Assembly: GCA_011048585.1 (NCBI GenBank)
Contig: DSDS01000138.1
Span: 1-32,356 of the forward strand
Reading direction: 5' to 3'
Source: Desulfurivibrio alkaliphilus
GTDB lineage: Bacteria; Desulfobacterota; Desulfobulbia; Desulfobulbales; Desulfurivibrionaceae
Length of the DNA: 32,356 nt
Made by a program: the position numbers and the translations under genes. The notes under the pieces are model-generated. The model was not told where the DNA came from. It worked only from the letters and a program-made list of their open reading frames with translations, and ran no database searches. Within the stretch, counting starts at the first letter, position 1; each line of letters begins with the position of its first letter. Shown one piece after another: positions 18,928 to 29,848 of this stretch.

Positions 18928-20301
18928 ATGGAAAACATATCCGGTTCCGCCGCCTCCACCATCCATCGCCTGCCGCCCCAGAATGTCGAGGCCGAGCAGT
19001 GCGTTCTGGGTTCCATTCTGCTGCAGCCCGGCGCCATGGCCCGAGCGGTGGAGATCATCGGCCCCGATGACTTCTACCGGGAAGCCCATCGAGCTATCTA
19101 TACCGCCATGGTGGCCCTCTTTGAGAAGAGCGAGCCCCTGGACTTGATCACCATCACCAGTCTGCTCCAGGATACCCGCAAACTTGAAGGTGTGGGCGGA
19201 CCAGGCTATCTGGCCTCCCTCACCGACCTGGTGCCGGTGGCCGCCAATATCGCCCATTACGCCCGCATCGTGCGGGACAAGGCGATTCTCCGCCGCCTGA
19301 TCCAGACCAGCACCGAAATCGCCAGCCGCTGTTACGAAGAACAGGACGATATCGACGGCCTGCTGGACGAGGTGGAGCAGACCGTCTTCGAGATCTCCCG
19401 GGCCAAAAGCGGCCAGTCCTACTGGCCGATGAAGACGGTGATCAACACCACCTTCAAGCATGTTGAGTCGCTCTACGAACGCAAGGAGCATATCACCGGG
19501 GTCCCCACCGACTACCACGAACTCGATCGGATGACCGCCGGGCTCCAGCCCGCCGACCTGATCATTCTGGCCGCCCGCCCCAGTATGGGCAAAACCGCCC
19601 TGGCCATGAACATCGTCCAGCACGTGGCCTTGATGCACAAAACCCCGGTGGGTGTATTCAGCCTGGAGATGTCCAAGGAGCAGTTGGGCCTGCGGATGCT
19701 CTGCTCGGTGAGTCGGGTCGATTCCCAGCGCCTGCGAACCGGTTTTCTCAAGGAACATGATTGGCCCAAACTGACCCGGGCCTACAACATGCTGCTCGAC
19801 GCCCCCATCTACATCGATGACACCCCCGCCATCACCGTTCTGGAGATGCGGGCCAAGGCCCGTCGGCTCAAAACCGAGCACGATATCGGCATGCTGGTGG
19901 TGGACTACCTGCAATTGATGCGGGGTCGCAGCAACGTCCAGTCCCGGGAGCAGGAGATCAGCGAGATCTCCCGCTCGCTCAAGGCAATGGCCAAGGAGTT
20001 GAGCGTTCCGGTCATGGCCCTTTCCCAGCTTAACCGGAGCCTGGAAAGCCGACCCAACAAACGGCCCCAGCTCTCCGACCTGCGCGAATCGGGGGCCATC
20101 GAACAGGACGCCGACGTGATCTGCTTTATCTATCGCGACGAGGTTTACAACAAGGCCGAAGATAATCCCAAACGGGGGATCGCCGAGCTGATCATCGGGA
20201 AACAGCGCAACGGCCCCACCGGCACGGTGGAGCTGGCCTTCCTCGACCGCTTTACCACCTTCGAAAATCTGGCCCGTCAGGACTATTCCTCCCCAACCTG
20301 A
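18928..20301 (+). CDS. dnaB: replicative DNA helicase
   Basis: [19 protein letters not shown]..., [20 protein letters not shown] (Walker A), [43 protein letters not shown]. Confidence 0.97.
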   Translation: MENISGSAASTIHRLPPQNVEAEQCVLGSILLQPGAMARAVEIIGPDDFYREAHRAIYTAMVALFEKSEPLDLITITSLLQDTRKLEGVGGPGYLASLTDLVPVAANIAHYARIVRDKAILRRLIQTSTEIASRCYEEQDDIDGLLDEVEQTVFEISRAKSGQSYWPMKTVINTTFKHVESLYERKEHITGVPTDYHELDRMTAGLQPADLIILAARPSMGKTALAMNIVQHVALMHKTPVGVFSLEMSKEQLGLRMLCSVSRVDSQRLRTGFLKEHDWPKLTRAYNMLLDAPIYIDDTPAITVLEMRAKARRLKTEHDIGMLVVDYLQLMRGRSNVQSREQEISEISRSLKAMAKELSVPVMALSQLNRSLESRPNKRPQLSDLRESGAIEQDADVICFIYRDEVYNKAEDNPKRGIAELIIGKQRNGPTGTVELAFLDRFTTFENLARQDYSSPT

Positions 20302-20413
20302 TCCCCGGCCCATTTTTGATCGAGACGGTTGTTTTTTGGGCGGCAGTCAGGTAAAAGAGCAGGACTCACCGGCAGCTGCCACCAAACCAAATTTTTCCGG
20401 ACCATTACCGATC

Positions 20414-22900
20414 ATGAGCTACAACCTGTCCCGTTATGATTTCGCGGCCATCGAGGAGAAATGGCGCACCCGCTGGCTGACCGCCAAAACCTGGAAAGTC
20501 GAAGCCGAACCGGGCCGCAAGAAATATTATGTTCTGGAGATGTTCCCCTACCCCTCCGGGCGAATTCACATGGGGCACGTCCGCAACTATACCATCGGCG
20601 ACGTGGTCGCCCGCTACCGGCGGATGAAGGGAGACAACGTCATCCACCCCATGGGCTGGGACGCCTTCGGCCTGCCGGCGGAAAATGCCGCCATCAAAAA
20701 CGATACCCACCCCGCCAAGTGGACCTTTGAAAATATCGACTACATGCGGGGCCAGCTCCAGCGTCTGGGCCTGAGCTACGACTGGGACCGGGAACTGGCC
20801 ACCTGCAAGGCCGACTATTACCGCTGGGAACAGCTATTCTTCCTCAAGATGTATGCAAAAGGGCTGGCCTACCGTAAAAAAACCACCGTCAACTGGTGCG
20901 AGCCCTGTCAGACGGTACTGGCCAATGAACAGGTGATCAACGGAGCCTGCTGGCGCTGCGACACCTTGGTTACCCCCCGTGAGATGCAGGGTTGGTTTCT
21001 CAAAATTACCGACTACGCCGAGGAGCTGCTGGCCGGATGCGACAAACTGTCGGGCTGGCCGGAAAAAGTGCTGACCATGCAACGCAACTGGATCGGCAAG
21101 AGCCTCGGGGCGGAGATCGAGTTCCCGGTGGAGGGCCGCTCCGATAGGCTGACCATCTTCACCACCAGGCCGGATACCATCTTCGGTGCCACCTTCATGT
21201 CCCTCGCCCCGGAGCATCCCCTGGTGGCCCAATTGAGCCGGGGCACCGAACAGGAAACGGCGGTGGCTGAGTTCGTAAAACGGACCGCCGCCCGCCGCCG
21301 CCTCAAAACCGGTGAAGAGCCAGAAAAGGAGGGGGTCTTCACCGGCGGTTATTGCCTCAATCCTTTCACCGGCGCCCGGCTGCCGATCTATGCCGCCAAC
21401 TTCGTGCTGATGGAATATGGCACCGGAGCGGTGATGGCGGTTCCGGCCCACGATCAGCGCGATTTCGAATTCGCCGGGCTTTACCGGTTACCCGTCATCC
21501 CGGTGATCCAGCCCGAGGGGATGGAGTTGACCGCTGAAACCATGACCCAGGCCCACGAGGGGCCGGGGATTCTGATCAACTCCGGCGATTTCAGCGGCCT
21601 GGGCTGGGAAGAGGCCAAGGTGGCGATCACCCGGCAGGCCGAGGAGCAGGGATTCGGGCGGGCCAGGACCACCTACCGCCTCCGCGACTGGGGGATCTCC
21701 CGCCAGCGCTATTGGGGCACCCCGATCCCGATTATCCACTGCGAAAAATGCGGAATCCAGCCCGTACCGGAAACCGACCTGCCGGTGGAACTGCCCACCG
21801 ATGTCAAGATCGACAAGTCCGGCAAGTCACCCCTGCATACCCTGGAAAACTTTATCCGGACAACTTGCCCCGCCTGTGGCGGCCCGGCCCGGCGGGAAAC
21901 CGACACCTTCGACACCTTTATGGAGTCTTCCTGGTATTTCGCCCGCTACGCCTGCCCCGATTTCCATAACGGTCCGCTGCGACGCGACCAGGTCGATTAC
22001 TGGCTGCCGGTGGATCAGTATATCGGCGGAGTCGAGCATGCCATTCTCCACCTGCTCTACTCCCGCTTCTTCACCCGGGTGTTACGAGATCTTGGTTATC
22101 TGGGGGTCGACGAGCCCTTCACCAACCTGCTCACCCAGGGGATGGTGATCAAGGATGGCAGCAAGATGAGCAAATCCAAGGGTAACGTGGTCGATCCCAG
22201 CGATCTGATCGCCAGGTTCGGGGCTGATACCGTACGGCTCTTCAGCCTCTTCGCCGCGCCGCCGGAACGGGATCTGGAGTGGAACGACCAGGGGGTGGAG
22301 GGCGCCTTTCGCTTCCTGAGCCGGATTCAGCGTTTTGTCGGCGATAACCTGGAGCTGTTGAGCCGGGCCGATGACCATCTGCCGGCCGGGCTCGGCGAGG
22401 CCGACCGGGTCCTGCACCGCAAAACCCACCAGACCATCCGCAAGGTCAGTCGGGACCTGGAAGGCGATTTCCACTTCAACACCGCCATCAGCGCGGTGAT
22501 GGAGCTGACCAACATCCTCTTTGCCCTCACCGGCCCCGAAAGCAAGGAGACTCCGCAACCGCCCCTGGTACGCCGAGCGGTGGAAGCGATCCTGACCCTG
22601 CTCTTCCCCATGGTCCCCCACCTGGCCGCCGAACTTTGGGAGGCCACCGGGCATGACCGGGATCTGGACGCCATGCCCTGGCCGGAATACGATCCGGAGG
22701 CCGCCAAGGATGATGAGATCACGGTGGTGATTCAAGTCAAAGGCAAGGTCCGTGGCCGCCTGCAGGTGGCGCCGGGCACCGCCGAGGATGAGCTGCGGCA
22801 ACTGGCCCTGGCCGACGACAAGGTCAAGGGGTTCATCGGTGGGGCCCCGGTCCGTAAAGTCATTGTCGTGCCGGACAAGCTGGTCAATATCGTAATCTAA
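20414..22900 (+). CDS. leuS: leucyl-tRNA synthetase
   Basis: [22 protein letters not shown] (HIGH region), [11 protein letters not shown] (KMSKS), [17 protein letters not shown]. The start at [10 protein letters not shown] is preferred over the upstream in-frame ATG at 20336. Confidence 0.96.
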   Translation: MSYNLSRYDFAAIEEKWRTRWLTAKTWKVEAEPGRKKYYVLEMFPYPSGRIHMGHVRNYTIGDVVARYRRMKGDNVIHPMGWDAFGLPAENAAIKNDTHPAKWTFENIDYMRGQLQRLGLSYDWDRELATCKADYYRWEQLFFLKMYAKGLAYRKKTTVNWCEPCQTVLANEQVINGACWRCDTLVTPREMQGWFLKITDYAEELLAGCDKLSGWPEKVLTMQRNWIGKSLGAEIEFPVEGRSDRLTIFTTRPDTIFGATFMSLAPEHPLVAQLSRGTEQETAVAEFVKRTAARRRLKTGEEPEKEGVFTGGYCLNPFTGARLPIYAANFVLMEYGTGAVMAVPAHDQRDFEFAGLYRLPVIPVIQPEGMELTAETMTQAHEGPGILINSGDFSGLGWEEAKVAITRQAEEQGFGRARTTYRLRDWGISRQRYWGTPIPIIHCEKCGIQPVPETDLPVELPTDVKIDKSGKSPLHTLENFIRTTCPACGGPARRETDTFDTFMESSWYFARYACPDFHNGPLRRDQVDYWLPVDQYIGGVEHAILHLLYSRFFTRVLRDLGYLGVDEPFTNLLTQGMVIKDGSKMSKSKGNVVDPSDLIARFGADTVRLFSLFAAPPERDLEWNDQGVEGAFRFLSRIQRFVGDNLELLSRADDHLPAGLGEADRVLHRKTHQTIRKVSRDLEGDFHFNTAISAVMELTNILFALTGPESKETPQPPLVRRAVEAILTLLFPMVPHLAAELWEATGHDRDLDAMPWPEYDPEAAKDDEITVVIQVKGKVRGRLQVAPGTAEDELRQLALADDKVKGFIGGAPVRKVIVVPDKLVNIVI

Positions 22901-22914
22901 TGATCCGACAGTAA

Positions 22915-23472
22915 ATGAAACCTCAAACCGGACCGACTCCCTTTCTGGTTGTACTGGCGCTGGGCTGCCTGCTGCTGGCTTCCTGCGGCTACTACAACCC
23001 CAACGTGCTGCCGGAACAGCGTGATCTGCCTCCCGCCCGACTCTACGCCCCCATGTGGCAAAACGCCACCAACGAGATGGGACTGGAAAGCCGGGCCCAC
23101 GGCGCGGTGAGCGACTGGTTGCTGCAATCGGGTCGCATCGTACTGGTGGCCGACGAGGAGGACGCGGAATATATTCTGACCGGCCGGATCAGTTCGATCC
23201 GCTATCCCGGTTTCTCCTACGACATCACCACCACCGCCCGCTCCCTCAACGCGGTGCTGACCAGCTCCGTTAGCCTGAGCGAAAGGGAAAGCGGCCGGAT
23301 AATCTGGCAAAACCCCAGCCTGCGCCTGGAGGAGACCTATAACCTGGACGCCAGCGTCAGCCAGACCGATGCCAATCAGCGCGAGGCCCTGCGCCTGCTG
23401 GTTGACAGTCTGGCCGAGCAGGTATACCTGCGGGTGTTGCGCAGCCTGACCACAGTACACAAATATCGCTAG
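22915..23472 (+). CDS. lptE: LPS-assembly lipoprotein LptE-like
   Basis: Signal peptide with lipobox LLLASCGYY; directly downstream of leuS (a common leuS-lptE order); RLYAPMWQNATNEMGLESRAHGAVSDWLLQSGRI. Confidence 0.8.
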   Translation: MKPQTGPTPFLVVLALGCLLLASCGYYNPNVLPEQRDLPPARLYAPMWQNATNEMGLESRAHGAVSDWLLQSGRIVLVADEEDAEYILTGRISSIRYPGFSYDITTTARSLNAVLTSSVSLSERESGRIIWQNPSLRLEETYNLDASVSQTDANQREALRLLVDSLAEQVYLRVLRSLTTVHKYR

Positions 23473-23518
23473 CCCAGACCCCTGATATTTTTATCAGTAA
23501 AGCCGATCGGAGGAAGAG

Positions 23519-25519
23519 ATGACCACACCCCGCAAACAACTTGCCAACGCCATCCGCGCCCTGAGCATGGACGCCATCCAGAAAGCCAACTCCGGCCACC
23601 CCGGCGCCCCCATGGGGATGGCCGACATCGCCGAAGTTCTGTGGAACGATTTTCTCAAACACAATCCGGCCAACCCCGCCTGGCCCGACCGGGACCGTTT
23701 CGTCTTCTCCAACGGCCACGGCTCCATGCTGCTCTACTCGGTGCTGCACCTGACCGGATACGATCTGACCATCGAGGATATCAAGAACTTCCGCCAGCTC
23801 CACTCCAAAACCCCCGGCCACCCGGAGCACGGCTACACCCCCGGCGTGGAAACCACCTCCGGCCCCCTGGGGCAGGGGATCGCCAACGCGGTGGGCATGG
23901 CCATCGCCGAACGGACTCTGGCCGCCCAATTCAACCGGCCGGGTCACCGGATCATCGACCACTACACTTACACCTTTCTGGGCGACGGCTGCATGATGGA
24001 GGGTATCTCCCATGAGGCCTGCTCCCTGGCCGGCACCCTGGGCCTCAACAAATTGATCGCCTTTTACGACGACAACGGAATCTCCATCGACGGCGAGGTC
24101 GCGGGCTGGTTCACCGAGGATATCCCCCAGCGCTTCCGCTCCTACGGCTGGAAGGTTATCGCCGGGGTGGACGGCCATGATCCCGAGGCGATAAAGGCGG
24201 CCATTATCGAGGCCCGTGGGGAGCAGCAGCGCCCCACCCTGATCTGCTGCAAAACCATTATTGGCTGCTGCTCCCCCAACAAGCAGGGGAAAGAGACCTG
24301 CCACGGCGCCCCGTTGGGCGAAGAGGAGATCAAGCTGACCCGGGCCGAGATGGATTGGCCCCATCCCGCCTTTGTGATCCCCGCGGAGATCGCCGCCGCC
24401 TGGAACGCCCGCGCACGGGGGGCGAAAGCCGAAGAGGAGTGGCAGGAGAAGGTGGCCGCCTACACCCGGGCTTTTCCCCGGGAAGCGGCGGAACTCCAAC
24501 GGCGGCTCAGCGGCCGCTTACCCGTCGGCTGGGGCGAACAGGCGGCGGCCTTCGTGACCGCCAGCGAAGAAAAAGCGGCCAAGGTGGCCAGCCGCAAGGC
24601 TTCCCAGTTGGCCCTGGAGGGCTACGGTCCGCTGCTGCCGGAACTGATCGGCGGCTCGGCCGATCTGGCCGGCTCCAACCTGACCATCTGGTCCGGCAGC
24701 CGCGATATCAAGCAGCACCAAGACGGCAACTACATCTATTTCGGGGTTCGGGAGTTCGCCATGGTGGCCATCGGCAACGGCCTGGCCCTGCACGGCGGTT
24801 TTATTCCCTACACCGCCACCTTCCTGGTCTTTGCCGACTACGCCCGCAACGCCATTCGCATGGCCGCGCTGATGAAGCAGCGGGCCATCTTCGTGCTGAC
24901 CCACGATTCCATCGGCCTGGGTGAGGACGGCCCCACTCACCAGCCCGTGGAACATGCCGCCTCCCTGCGCCTGATTCCCAACCTCCACGTCTGGCGGCCC
25001 TGCGACGCCGGCGAAACCGCGGTGGCCTGGAAGGTGGCCCTCGAACGTGGGGATGGACCCAGTGCCCTGCTCCTTTCCCGGCAGAACCTGCCCCATCAGC
25101 CCCGCACTCCGGAACAGAGCTCCACGGTGAGCCGCGGCGGCTATATTCTGCGTGATTGCCAGGGCACTCCCGAACTGATCCTGCTCGCCACCGGCTCGGA
25201 GGTGGAGCTGGCCGTTGCCGCCGCCGGCAGGCTGGCCGAAGCCGGTAGAGGGGTCCGGGTGGTCTCTCTACCCTGTCTGGAGCTGTTTGAGGCCCAGGAT
25301 GAAAGCTATCGCCAAAGCGTGCTTCCCGACGGGGTGACGGCCCGGATCGCCATCGAAGCCGGCCGCAGCGACGGCTGGTACCGCTATGTCGGCCGCCGGG
25401 GCAAGGTGGTCGGTTTGGACCGTTTCGGTGAATCGGCCCCGGCCGAGCAGCTTTTCCCGCTCTTCGGCTTCACGGTGGAAAATGTGCTGGCGGCCGCCGC
25501 CGAATTAACCGGCAAGTAG
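23519..25519 (+). CDS. tkt: transketolase
   Basis: [57 protein letters not shown]; 666 aa. Confidence 0.96.
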   Translation: MTTPRKQLANAIRALSMDAIQKANSGHPGAPMGMADIAEVLWNDFLKHNPANPAWPDRDRFVFSNGHGSMLLYSVLHLTGYDLTIEDIKNFRQLHSKTPGHPEHGYTPGVETTSGPLGQGIANAVGMAIAERTLAAQFNRPGHRIIDHYTYTFLGDGCMMEGISHEACSLAGTLGLNKLIAFYDDNGISIDGEVAGWFTEDIPQRFRSYGWKVIAGVDGHDPEAIKAAIIEARGEQQRPTLICCKTIIGCCSPNKQGKETCHGAPLGEEEIKLTRAEMDWPHPAFVIPAEIAAAWNARARGAKAEEEWQEKVAAYTRAFPREAAELQRRLSGRLPVGWGEQAAAFVTASEEKAAKVASRKASQLALEGYGPLLPELIGGSADLAGSNLTIWSGSRDIKQHQDGNYIYFGVREFAMVAIGNGLALHGGFIPYTATFLVFADYARNAIRMAALMKQRAIFVLTHDSIGLGEDGPTHQPVEHAASLRLIPNLHVWRPCDAGETAVAWKVALERGDGPSALLLSRQNLPHQPRTPEQSSTVSRGGYILRDCQGTPELILLATGSEVELAVAAAGRLAEAGRGVRVVSLPCLELFEAQDESYRQSVLPDGVTARIAIEAGRSDGWYRYVGRRGKVVGLDRFGESAPAEQLFPLFGFTVENVLAAAAELTGK

Positions 25520-26490
25520 TGGAAGCTGTTCTGCGGATTGGGGGAATAACGGCCTCCAGTCCCCTGGTGGCCGCTCCCCTGGCCGGGTACTCCGATTTGG
25601 CCTTCCGCCTGCTTTGCCGGGAGTACGGGGCTGGGATCTGCTGGTCGGAGATGATCAGTTGCCATGGAGTGGTGCGCCGCCAGCCCCGGACCCTGGACCT
25701 GGCGGCGACGGTGGCCGCGGAACGGCCGGTGATCATGCAGCTCTTCGGGGCCGAACCGGAGATCATGGCCGAAGCGGCGGCCATCCTGAGCGAACTGCCC
25801 ATCGACGGCATCGATATCAACATGGGCTGTCCGGTGCGCAAGGTGGTCAAAAGGGGGGCGGGATCGGCCTTGATGAAGGAACCCCGGCTGGCCGCCAACC
25901 TGACCCGGGCGGTGGTGGCGGCGACCAAGCTGCCGGTAACCGTCAAAATCCGCTCGGGCTGGAACCACCAGGCGATCACCGCCCCGGAATTTGCCAAAAT
26001 GCTGGCCGACTGCGGGACCGCCGCCATCACCATCCACGGTCGCACCTGGAGCGACGGTTTCGCCGGCCGGGCTGATCGCCGGGTGATCGCGGCGGTGAAA
26101 GCGGCGGTGGATATTCCGGTGATCGGCAATGGCGATATCAACAGCCATGGCCAAGCCCTGGCGATGATGACCGAAACCGGTTGCGACGGAGTGATGATCG
26201 GCCGAGGTGCCTTGGGCGCCCCCTGGGTGTTCACCCCCCACTGTCCCGACCACTTACCCCTGGCTCCCCGCCTCCGCGCCGCCCTGCGCCACCTCCTCCT
26301 GCTCCGGGAGTTTCACCCCCGTTGCAACCCAATCCACGCCAGGAATCAACTGGGCCGCTATTTCAGGGCCCTGCCCAACGGCGCCCTCCTGCGCAAACAG
26401 ATTTACGACCTCGGTGACCCCGATCGACTGGAAGAGTTTTTGCGCGGCTTGCTCGCCGGGGAACAGCAGGAAAAAACGGAACCGCTTTAG
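25519..26490 (+). CDS. tRNA-dihydrouridine synthase
   Basis: VAAPLAGYSDLAFRLLCREYGAG..., IDINMGCPVRKVVKRGAGSALM, VTVKIRSGW, IPVIGNGDI, GVMIGRGALGAPW. GTG start overlapping the tkt stop. Confidence 0.93.
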   Translation: MEAVLRIGGITASSPLVAAPLAGYSDLAFRLLCREYGAGICWSEMISCHGVVRRQPRTLDLAATVAAERPVIMQLFGAEPEIMAEAAAILSELPIDGIDINMGCPVRKVVKRGAGSALMKEPRLAANLTRAVVAATKLPVTVKIRSGWNHQAITAPEFAKMLADCGTAAITIHGRTWSDGFAGRADRRVIAAVKAAVDIPVIGNGDINSHGQALAMMTETGCDGVMIGRGALGAPWVFTPHCPDHLPLAPRLRAALRHLLLLREFHPRCNPIHARNQLGRYFRALPNGALLRKQIYDLGDPDRLEEFLRGLLAGEQQEKTEPL

Positions 26491-27506
26491 CGTTGGCCGC
26501 GGATAAACTCCTCGTAAAGATCCACGTCACGCCGGCTGCCGATCACCAGGGGAACCCGTTGGTGGAGACCGTCGGGCTTGATCTCGCTGATCTCCCGGCC
26601 GTCATCGGTGATGGCCCGCCCGCCGGCCTGCTCCACCAGAAAGGCCATGGGAGCGGCCTCGTAAAGGAGGCGCAGCTTGCCGTAGGGTTTGGTGGGATCC
26701 TTACTGTCGCTGGGGTAGAGAAAAACCCCGCCGGCGATCAGGTTGCGGTGGAAATCGGCGACCATCGAACCTATATAGCGGGCGCTGTACGGGCGGCCGG
26801 TGGCCCTATCCTCCTCCTTGAGGTATTCGATGTAGCGGCGCACCGGCTCCTGCCAGTAGTTGTAGTTACCCTCGTTGACACTCAGATACTTGCTCTTCTC
26901 GGGAATCCGAATGTCGGGATGGGAGAGGAAGAACTCGCCCACGCTGGGGTCCAGGGTGAAGCCCTGCACCCCTTCTCCGGTGGTGAAGACCAGCATGGTG
27001 CTGGAGCCGTAGATGATATAGCCGGCCGCCACCTGCCGGCTGCTGGCCTGGAGCAGATCCGACTCATCCCCGGGTCCGCCGTCGGTGGAGAGCCGGCGAT
27101 GGATGGAGAAAATGGTGCCGATACTGACATTGACATCGATATTGCTGGAACCGTCCAGGGGATCGAAGGCCAGGGTGTATTTACCCTCGTACCCCTCCAC
27201 CACCGGAATGATATCGGCCTCCTCCTCGGAGGTCATGGCGCAAATATAGCCGCAACGAGCCATCCGCCGCTTGATGGTGTTGTTGGCAAAATCATCCAGT
27301 TTCTGAACATGCTCGCCCTGGATGTTGGTCTTGCCGCTCATCCCCAAAATATCGGCCAGGCCCGCCATATTGACCTCGGCCGAGATGGTCTTGGCCGCCA
27401 CGATCAGTTCGTTGAGCAGGCCGGTCAGATCTCCAGTGGCCTCGGGGTGGAGGCGCTGGCTGTCCATAATATGGCGACTTACCGTTATTCCCAAAGGTCT
27501 GGTCAT
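26487..27506 (-). CDS. fbp: fructose-1,6-bisphosphatase class I
   Basis: LAFDPLDGSSNIDVNVSIGTIFSIHR, YSARYIGSMVADFHRNLIAGGVFLYP, LLYEAAPMAFLVEQAGGRA. Confidence 0.95.
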   Translation of the reverse strand: MTRPLGITVSRHIMDSQRLHPEATGDLTGLLNELIVAAKTISAEVNMAGLADILGMSGKTNIQGEHVQKLDDFANNTIKRRMARCGYICAMTSEEEADIIPVVEGYEGKYTLAFDPLDGSSNIDVNVSIGTIFSIHRRLSTDGGPGDESDLLQASSRQVAAGYIIYGSSTMLVFTTGEGVQGFTLDPSVGEFFLSHPDIRIPEKSKYLSVNEGNYNYWQEPVRRYIEYLKEEDRATGRPYSARYIGSMVADFHRNLIAGGVFLYPSDSKDPTKPYGKLRLLYEAAPMAFLVEQAGGRAITDDGREISEIKPDGLHQRVPLVIGSRRDVDLYEEFIRGQR

Positions 27507-27612
27507 CTCTGTCTCTCCCTGGTCCCAAAACTGTTCTCGTAAGGGCCTGGCCGCTCGCGGGCCCGCTTACCGGATCAGCTTAAGCAAGATGGGGAAGGCG
27601 GTCAAACAAATT

Positions 27613-27626
27613 CCGCTTTAAAGCGG
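27613..27626. promoter_or_regulatory. perfect 14-bp palindrome ccgctttaaagcgg in the fbp/MFS divergent intergenic region
   Basis: Self-complementary 14-mer; possible operator or part of a hairpin. Confidence 0.3.
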
Positions 27627-27681
27627 CCTTTTGCTCCCCTTAGAGCTTGACAGCCCCGGCGAAAAAACTCATCTTGGCTCG

Positions 27682-28989
27682 ATGCCCGCCATGGAACCAC
27701 ATACCCCAACCGTCACCAGAACCCACCTGCCCGCCGGGGAGTGGCGCTCATACGTCATCCTCTTTACCGGCAACCGCAACTATCTGCGGTTCTGGCTGGC
27801 CGGGGTGATCAGTCAGTTGGGCAACTGGTTCAACTATATCGCCGTTTTTGTCCTGCTCAACGAGCTGGCCGGCTCCGGCGTGGCGGTGAGCTGGTTTCTG
27901 ATCGCCAAGTTCATACCCACCGCCATCCTGGCCCCGGCGGCCGGAGTCATTGCCGACCGTTTCTCCCGCAAGAGGATCATGATCACCTGCGATGTGGGCC
28001 GGATCTTCGTGGTGCTGGCCTTTCTGCTGATTCGCGACTCCTCGCTGATCTGGCTGGTTTTCGTGCTGGCCCTGATCCAGGAAGCGATGTGGAGCTTTTA
28101 CGATCCGGCCCGGCGGGCCTCGGTGCCCAATATCTGCCGCTCCGAGGAGCTGCACCTGGCCAACGCCCTTTCCGGGGCCACCTGGTCGATCATGCTGGCG
28201 GTGGGGGCGGCCCTGGGCGGCCTGGTCACCGCCGCCTGGGGCTGGCAAACCGCCATTGTACTCGATGCCCTCACCTTTGCCCTTTCCGCCCTTTTGCTCA
28301 ACACGGTGATTCTGCCCCATACCTCCCGCAAACGGGAGGGCAAGACAGGATGGCGGGAATACACCGGGCTCAATGATCTGGTGGCCGGTTTCAGCTATCT
28401 GGCCGGGCGCCGGCACGTGGCAGCCCTGCTGCTGGTCAAGAGCGGCTGGGCCCTCTCGGGGGGGATCATGGTGATGCTGGCGATCTTCGGCGAACAGGTC
28501 TTCCAGGTGGGGAACCAGGGCGGGGGCGGCAGCGGCATCCTCTACAGCATGCGCGGGGTGGGAGCGGCCATCGGCCCGATTCTGGCCTGGCGACTGCTGG
28601 GGGAGCGCGACCATCAGATGTACCGTTCCATCGGCCTGGCCTTTTTTCTGGCCTGTGCCTGCTATCTCGGCTTCAGCCAATCCCCGACCCTGGCCTGGGC
28701 GGCCCTCTTCGTGATGCTGGGCCATCTGGGGGGGTCGGTACAGTGGGTTTTCAGCACCACCCTGCTGCAGAAAAAGGTGGAGGACCAGTTCCGGGGCCGG
28801 ATCTTCGCCGCCGAGATGGCTCTGCTCACCCTGATCCTCAGTTTATCGACCTATTTCACCGGAGCCGCCCTGGACCGGGGCGCCGATCCGCGCTCGGTCA
28901 CCGCCGTGCTGGCCCTGCTCTTCCTGCTGCCCGGCACCCTTTGGACCATCTACGCCAAGCTGCGCCTCGGGGCCAGGGAGACCCGCTGA
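27682..28989 (+). CDS. MFS transporter (MFS_3/EntS-like)
   Basis: FRNRNYLRFW-like N-terminus (GNRNYLRFWLAGVISQLGNWFNYIAVFVLL), GVIADRFSRKRIMITCDVGR, about 12 hydrophobic segments. Start (27682 or 27691) uncertain; the track's TTG at 27631 is unlikely. Confidence 0.87.
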   Translation: MPAMEPHTPTVTRTHLPAGEWRSYVILFTGNRNYLRFWLAGVISQLGNWFNYIAVFVLLNELAGSGVAVSWFLIAKFIPTAILAPAAGVIADRFSRKRIMITCDVGRIFVVLAFLLIRDSSLIWLVFVLALIQEAMWSFYDPARRASVPNICRSEELHLANALSGATWSIMLAVGAALGGLVTAAWGWQTAIVLDALTFALSALLLNTVILPHTSRKREGKTGWREYTGLNDLVAGFSYLAGRRHVAALLLVKSGWALSGGIMVMLAIFGEQVFQVGNQGGGGSGILYSMRGVGAAIGPILAWRLLGERDHQMYRSIGLAFFLACACYLGFSQSPTLAWAALFVMLGHLGGSVQWVFSTTLLQKKVEDQFRGRIFAAEMALLTLILSLSTYFTGAALDRGADPRSVTAVLALLFLLPGTLWTIYAKLRLGARETR

Positions 28990-29841
28990 GGCGGCAGCCG
29001 CCAGGGCCAGATAGTGTTCACCCTCCCCGGGGCGGCCATGCTTCAGGCAGCCCCGGCCATAGATCAGAGATTTGCGGGCCAGTTCCCGGCGAGCCAGCTC
29101 GGCCTGGGTGGCGGTGAGGTTGGTGGCGGCCAGCAGTTTCTGCAGGGCCTTGATCCGAAATCGATCCATGCCCAGGCGATAGCGCGCCGATAGCTGGTCG
29201 CTGCGACCGCCATGCTTCTCGGTCAGGGGCCGGTCGATGAACAGCACCGGAAAGCGGGCCGTTACCCGCAGCCAGAGTTCGTAATCCTCGCAGCAGGGCA
29301 GTTCCTCGTCAAACCCGCCCACCTCCTCCAGTAATGGCCGCCGCAGCATCACGGTGGACATTCCGATCACGCACAGCTCCAGGCTGCGGGCAAAGAGGTC
29401 GCCCCCCTCCTTGCGATGACGTTTTTTGGGGTTGAGGTGCTCGCCCCGCCGCCGCCAGATCTCTTCGGTGTGGGAGAGCGGCAGGCGGGGATTGGCGGCC
29501 ATGGCCGCCGCCTGGATGGTCAGCTTGCCCGGTTGAAAGCGGTCATCACAATCGAGGAAGGCCAACAGTTTGGCGCCAGCCCGGCGGACCCCCAGATTGC
29601 GGGCCGCCGCCGGCCCCCGGTTTTCCTGAAAAAGATAGCGCAACTCCGGGGCCGGGGCGGCGGATTTACGCAATTCTCCCGCCCAGCTTCGCACCACCTG
29701 CCGGGTATGATCGCTGGAGCCGTCGTCCACCACCAGCAGTTCCAGGGGGCGGTAATCCTGCTCCACCACCGAAGCGATGGCTCGATTGAGCCAATCGGCC
29801 CGGTTATAGGTGGGAATAATAACGGAGACCGGTTCCATCAT
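28843..29841 (-). CDS. glycosyltransferase family 2
   Basis: MMEPVSVIIPTYNRADWLNRAIASVVEQDYRPLELLVVDDGSSDHT...FLDCDDRFQPGKL...VMLRRPLLEEVGGFDEELPCCEDYELWLR. The C-terminal tail is antisense to the MFS gene. Confidence 0.9.
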   Translation of the reverse strand: MMEPVSVIIPTYNRADWLNRAIASVVEQDYRPLELLVVDDGSSDHTRQVVRSWAGELRKSAAPAPELRYLFQENRGPAAARNLGVRRAGAKLLAFLDCDDRFQPGKLTIQAAAMAANPRLPLSHTEEIWRRRGEHLNPKKRHRKEGGDLFARSLELCVIGMSTVMLRRPLLEEVGGFDEELPCCEDYELWLRVTARFPVLFIDRPLTEKHGGRSDQLSARYRLGMDRFRIKALQKLLAATNLTATQAELARRELARKSLIYGRGCLKHGRPGEGEHYLALAAAASAGLPGPEAQLGVDGPKGAGQQEEQGQHGGDRARIGAPVQGGSGEIGR

Positions 29842-29848
29842 GGTCGAA

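Noticed and set aside
18760-20313. 517-aa minus-strand ORF antisense to dnaB
   Set aside because: Shadow ORF; the opposite strand encodes unmistakable DnaB.
26493-27542. 349-aa plus-strand ORF antisense to fbp
   Set aside because: Shadow ORF; fbp motifs on the minus strand are definitive.
27647-27681. TTGACA with a possible second leaderless promoter before the MFS ATG
   Set aside because: The -10 candidate (CATCTT) at the right spacing is too poor a match to claim.
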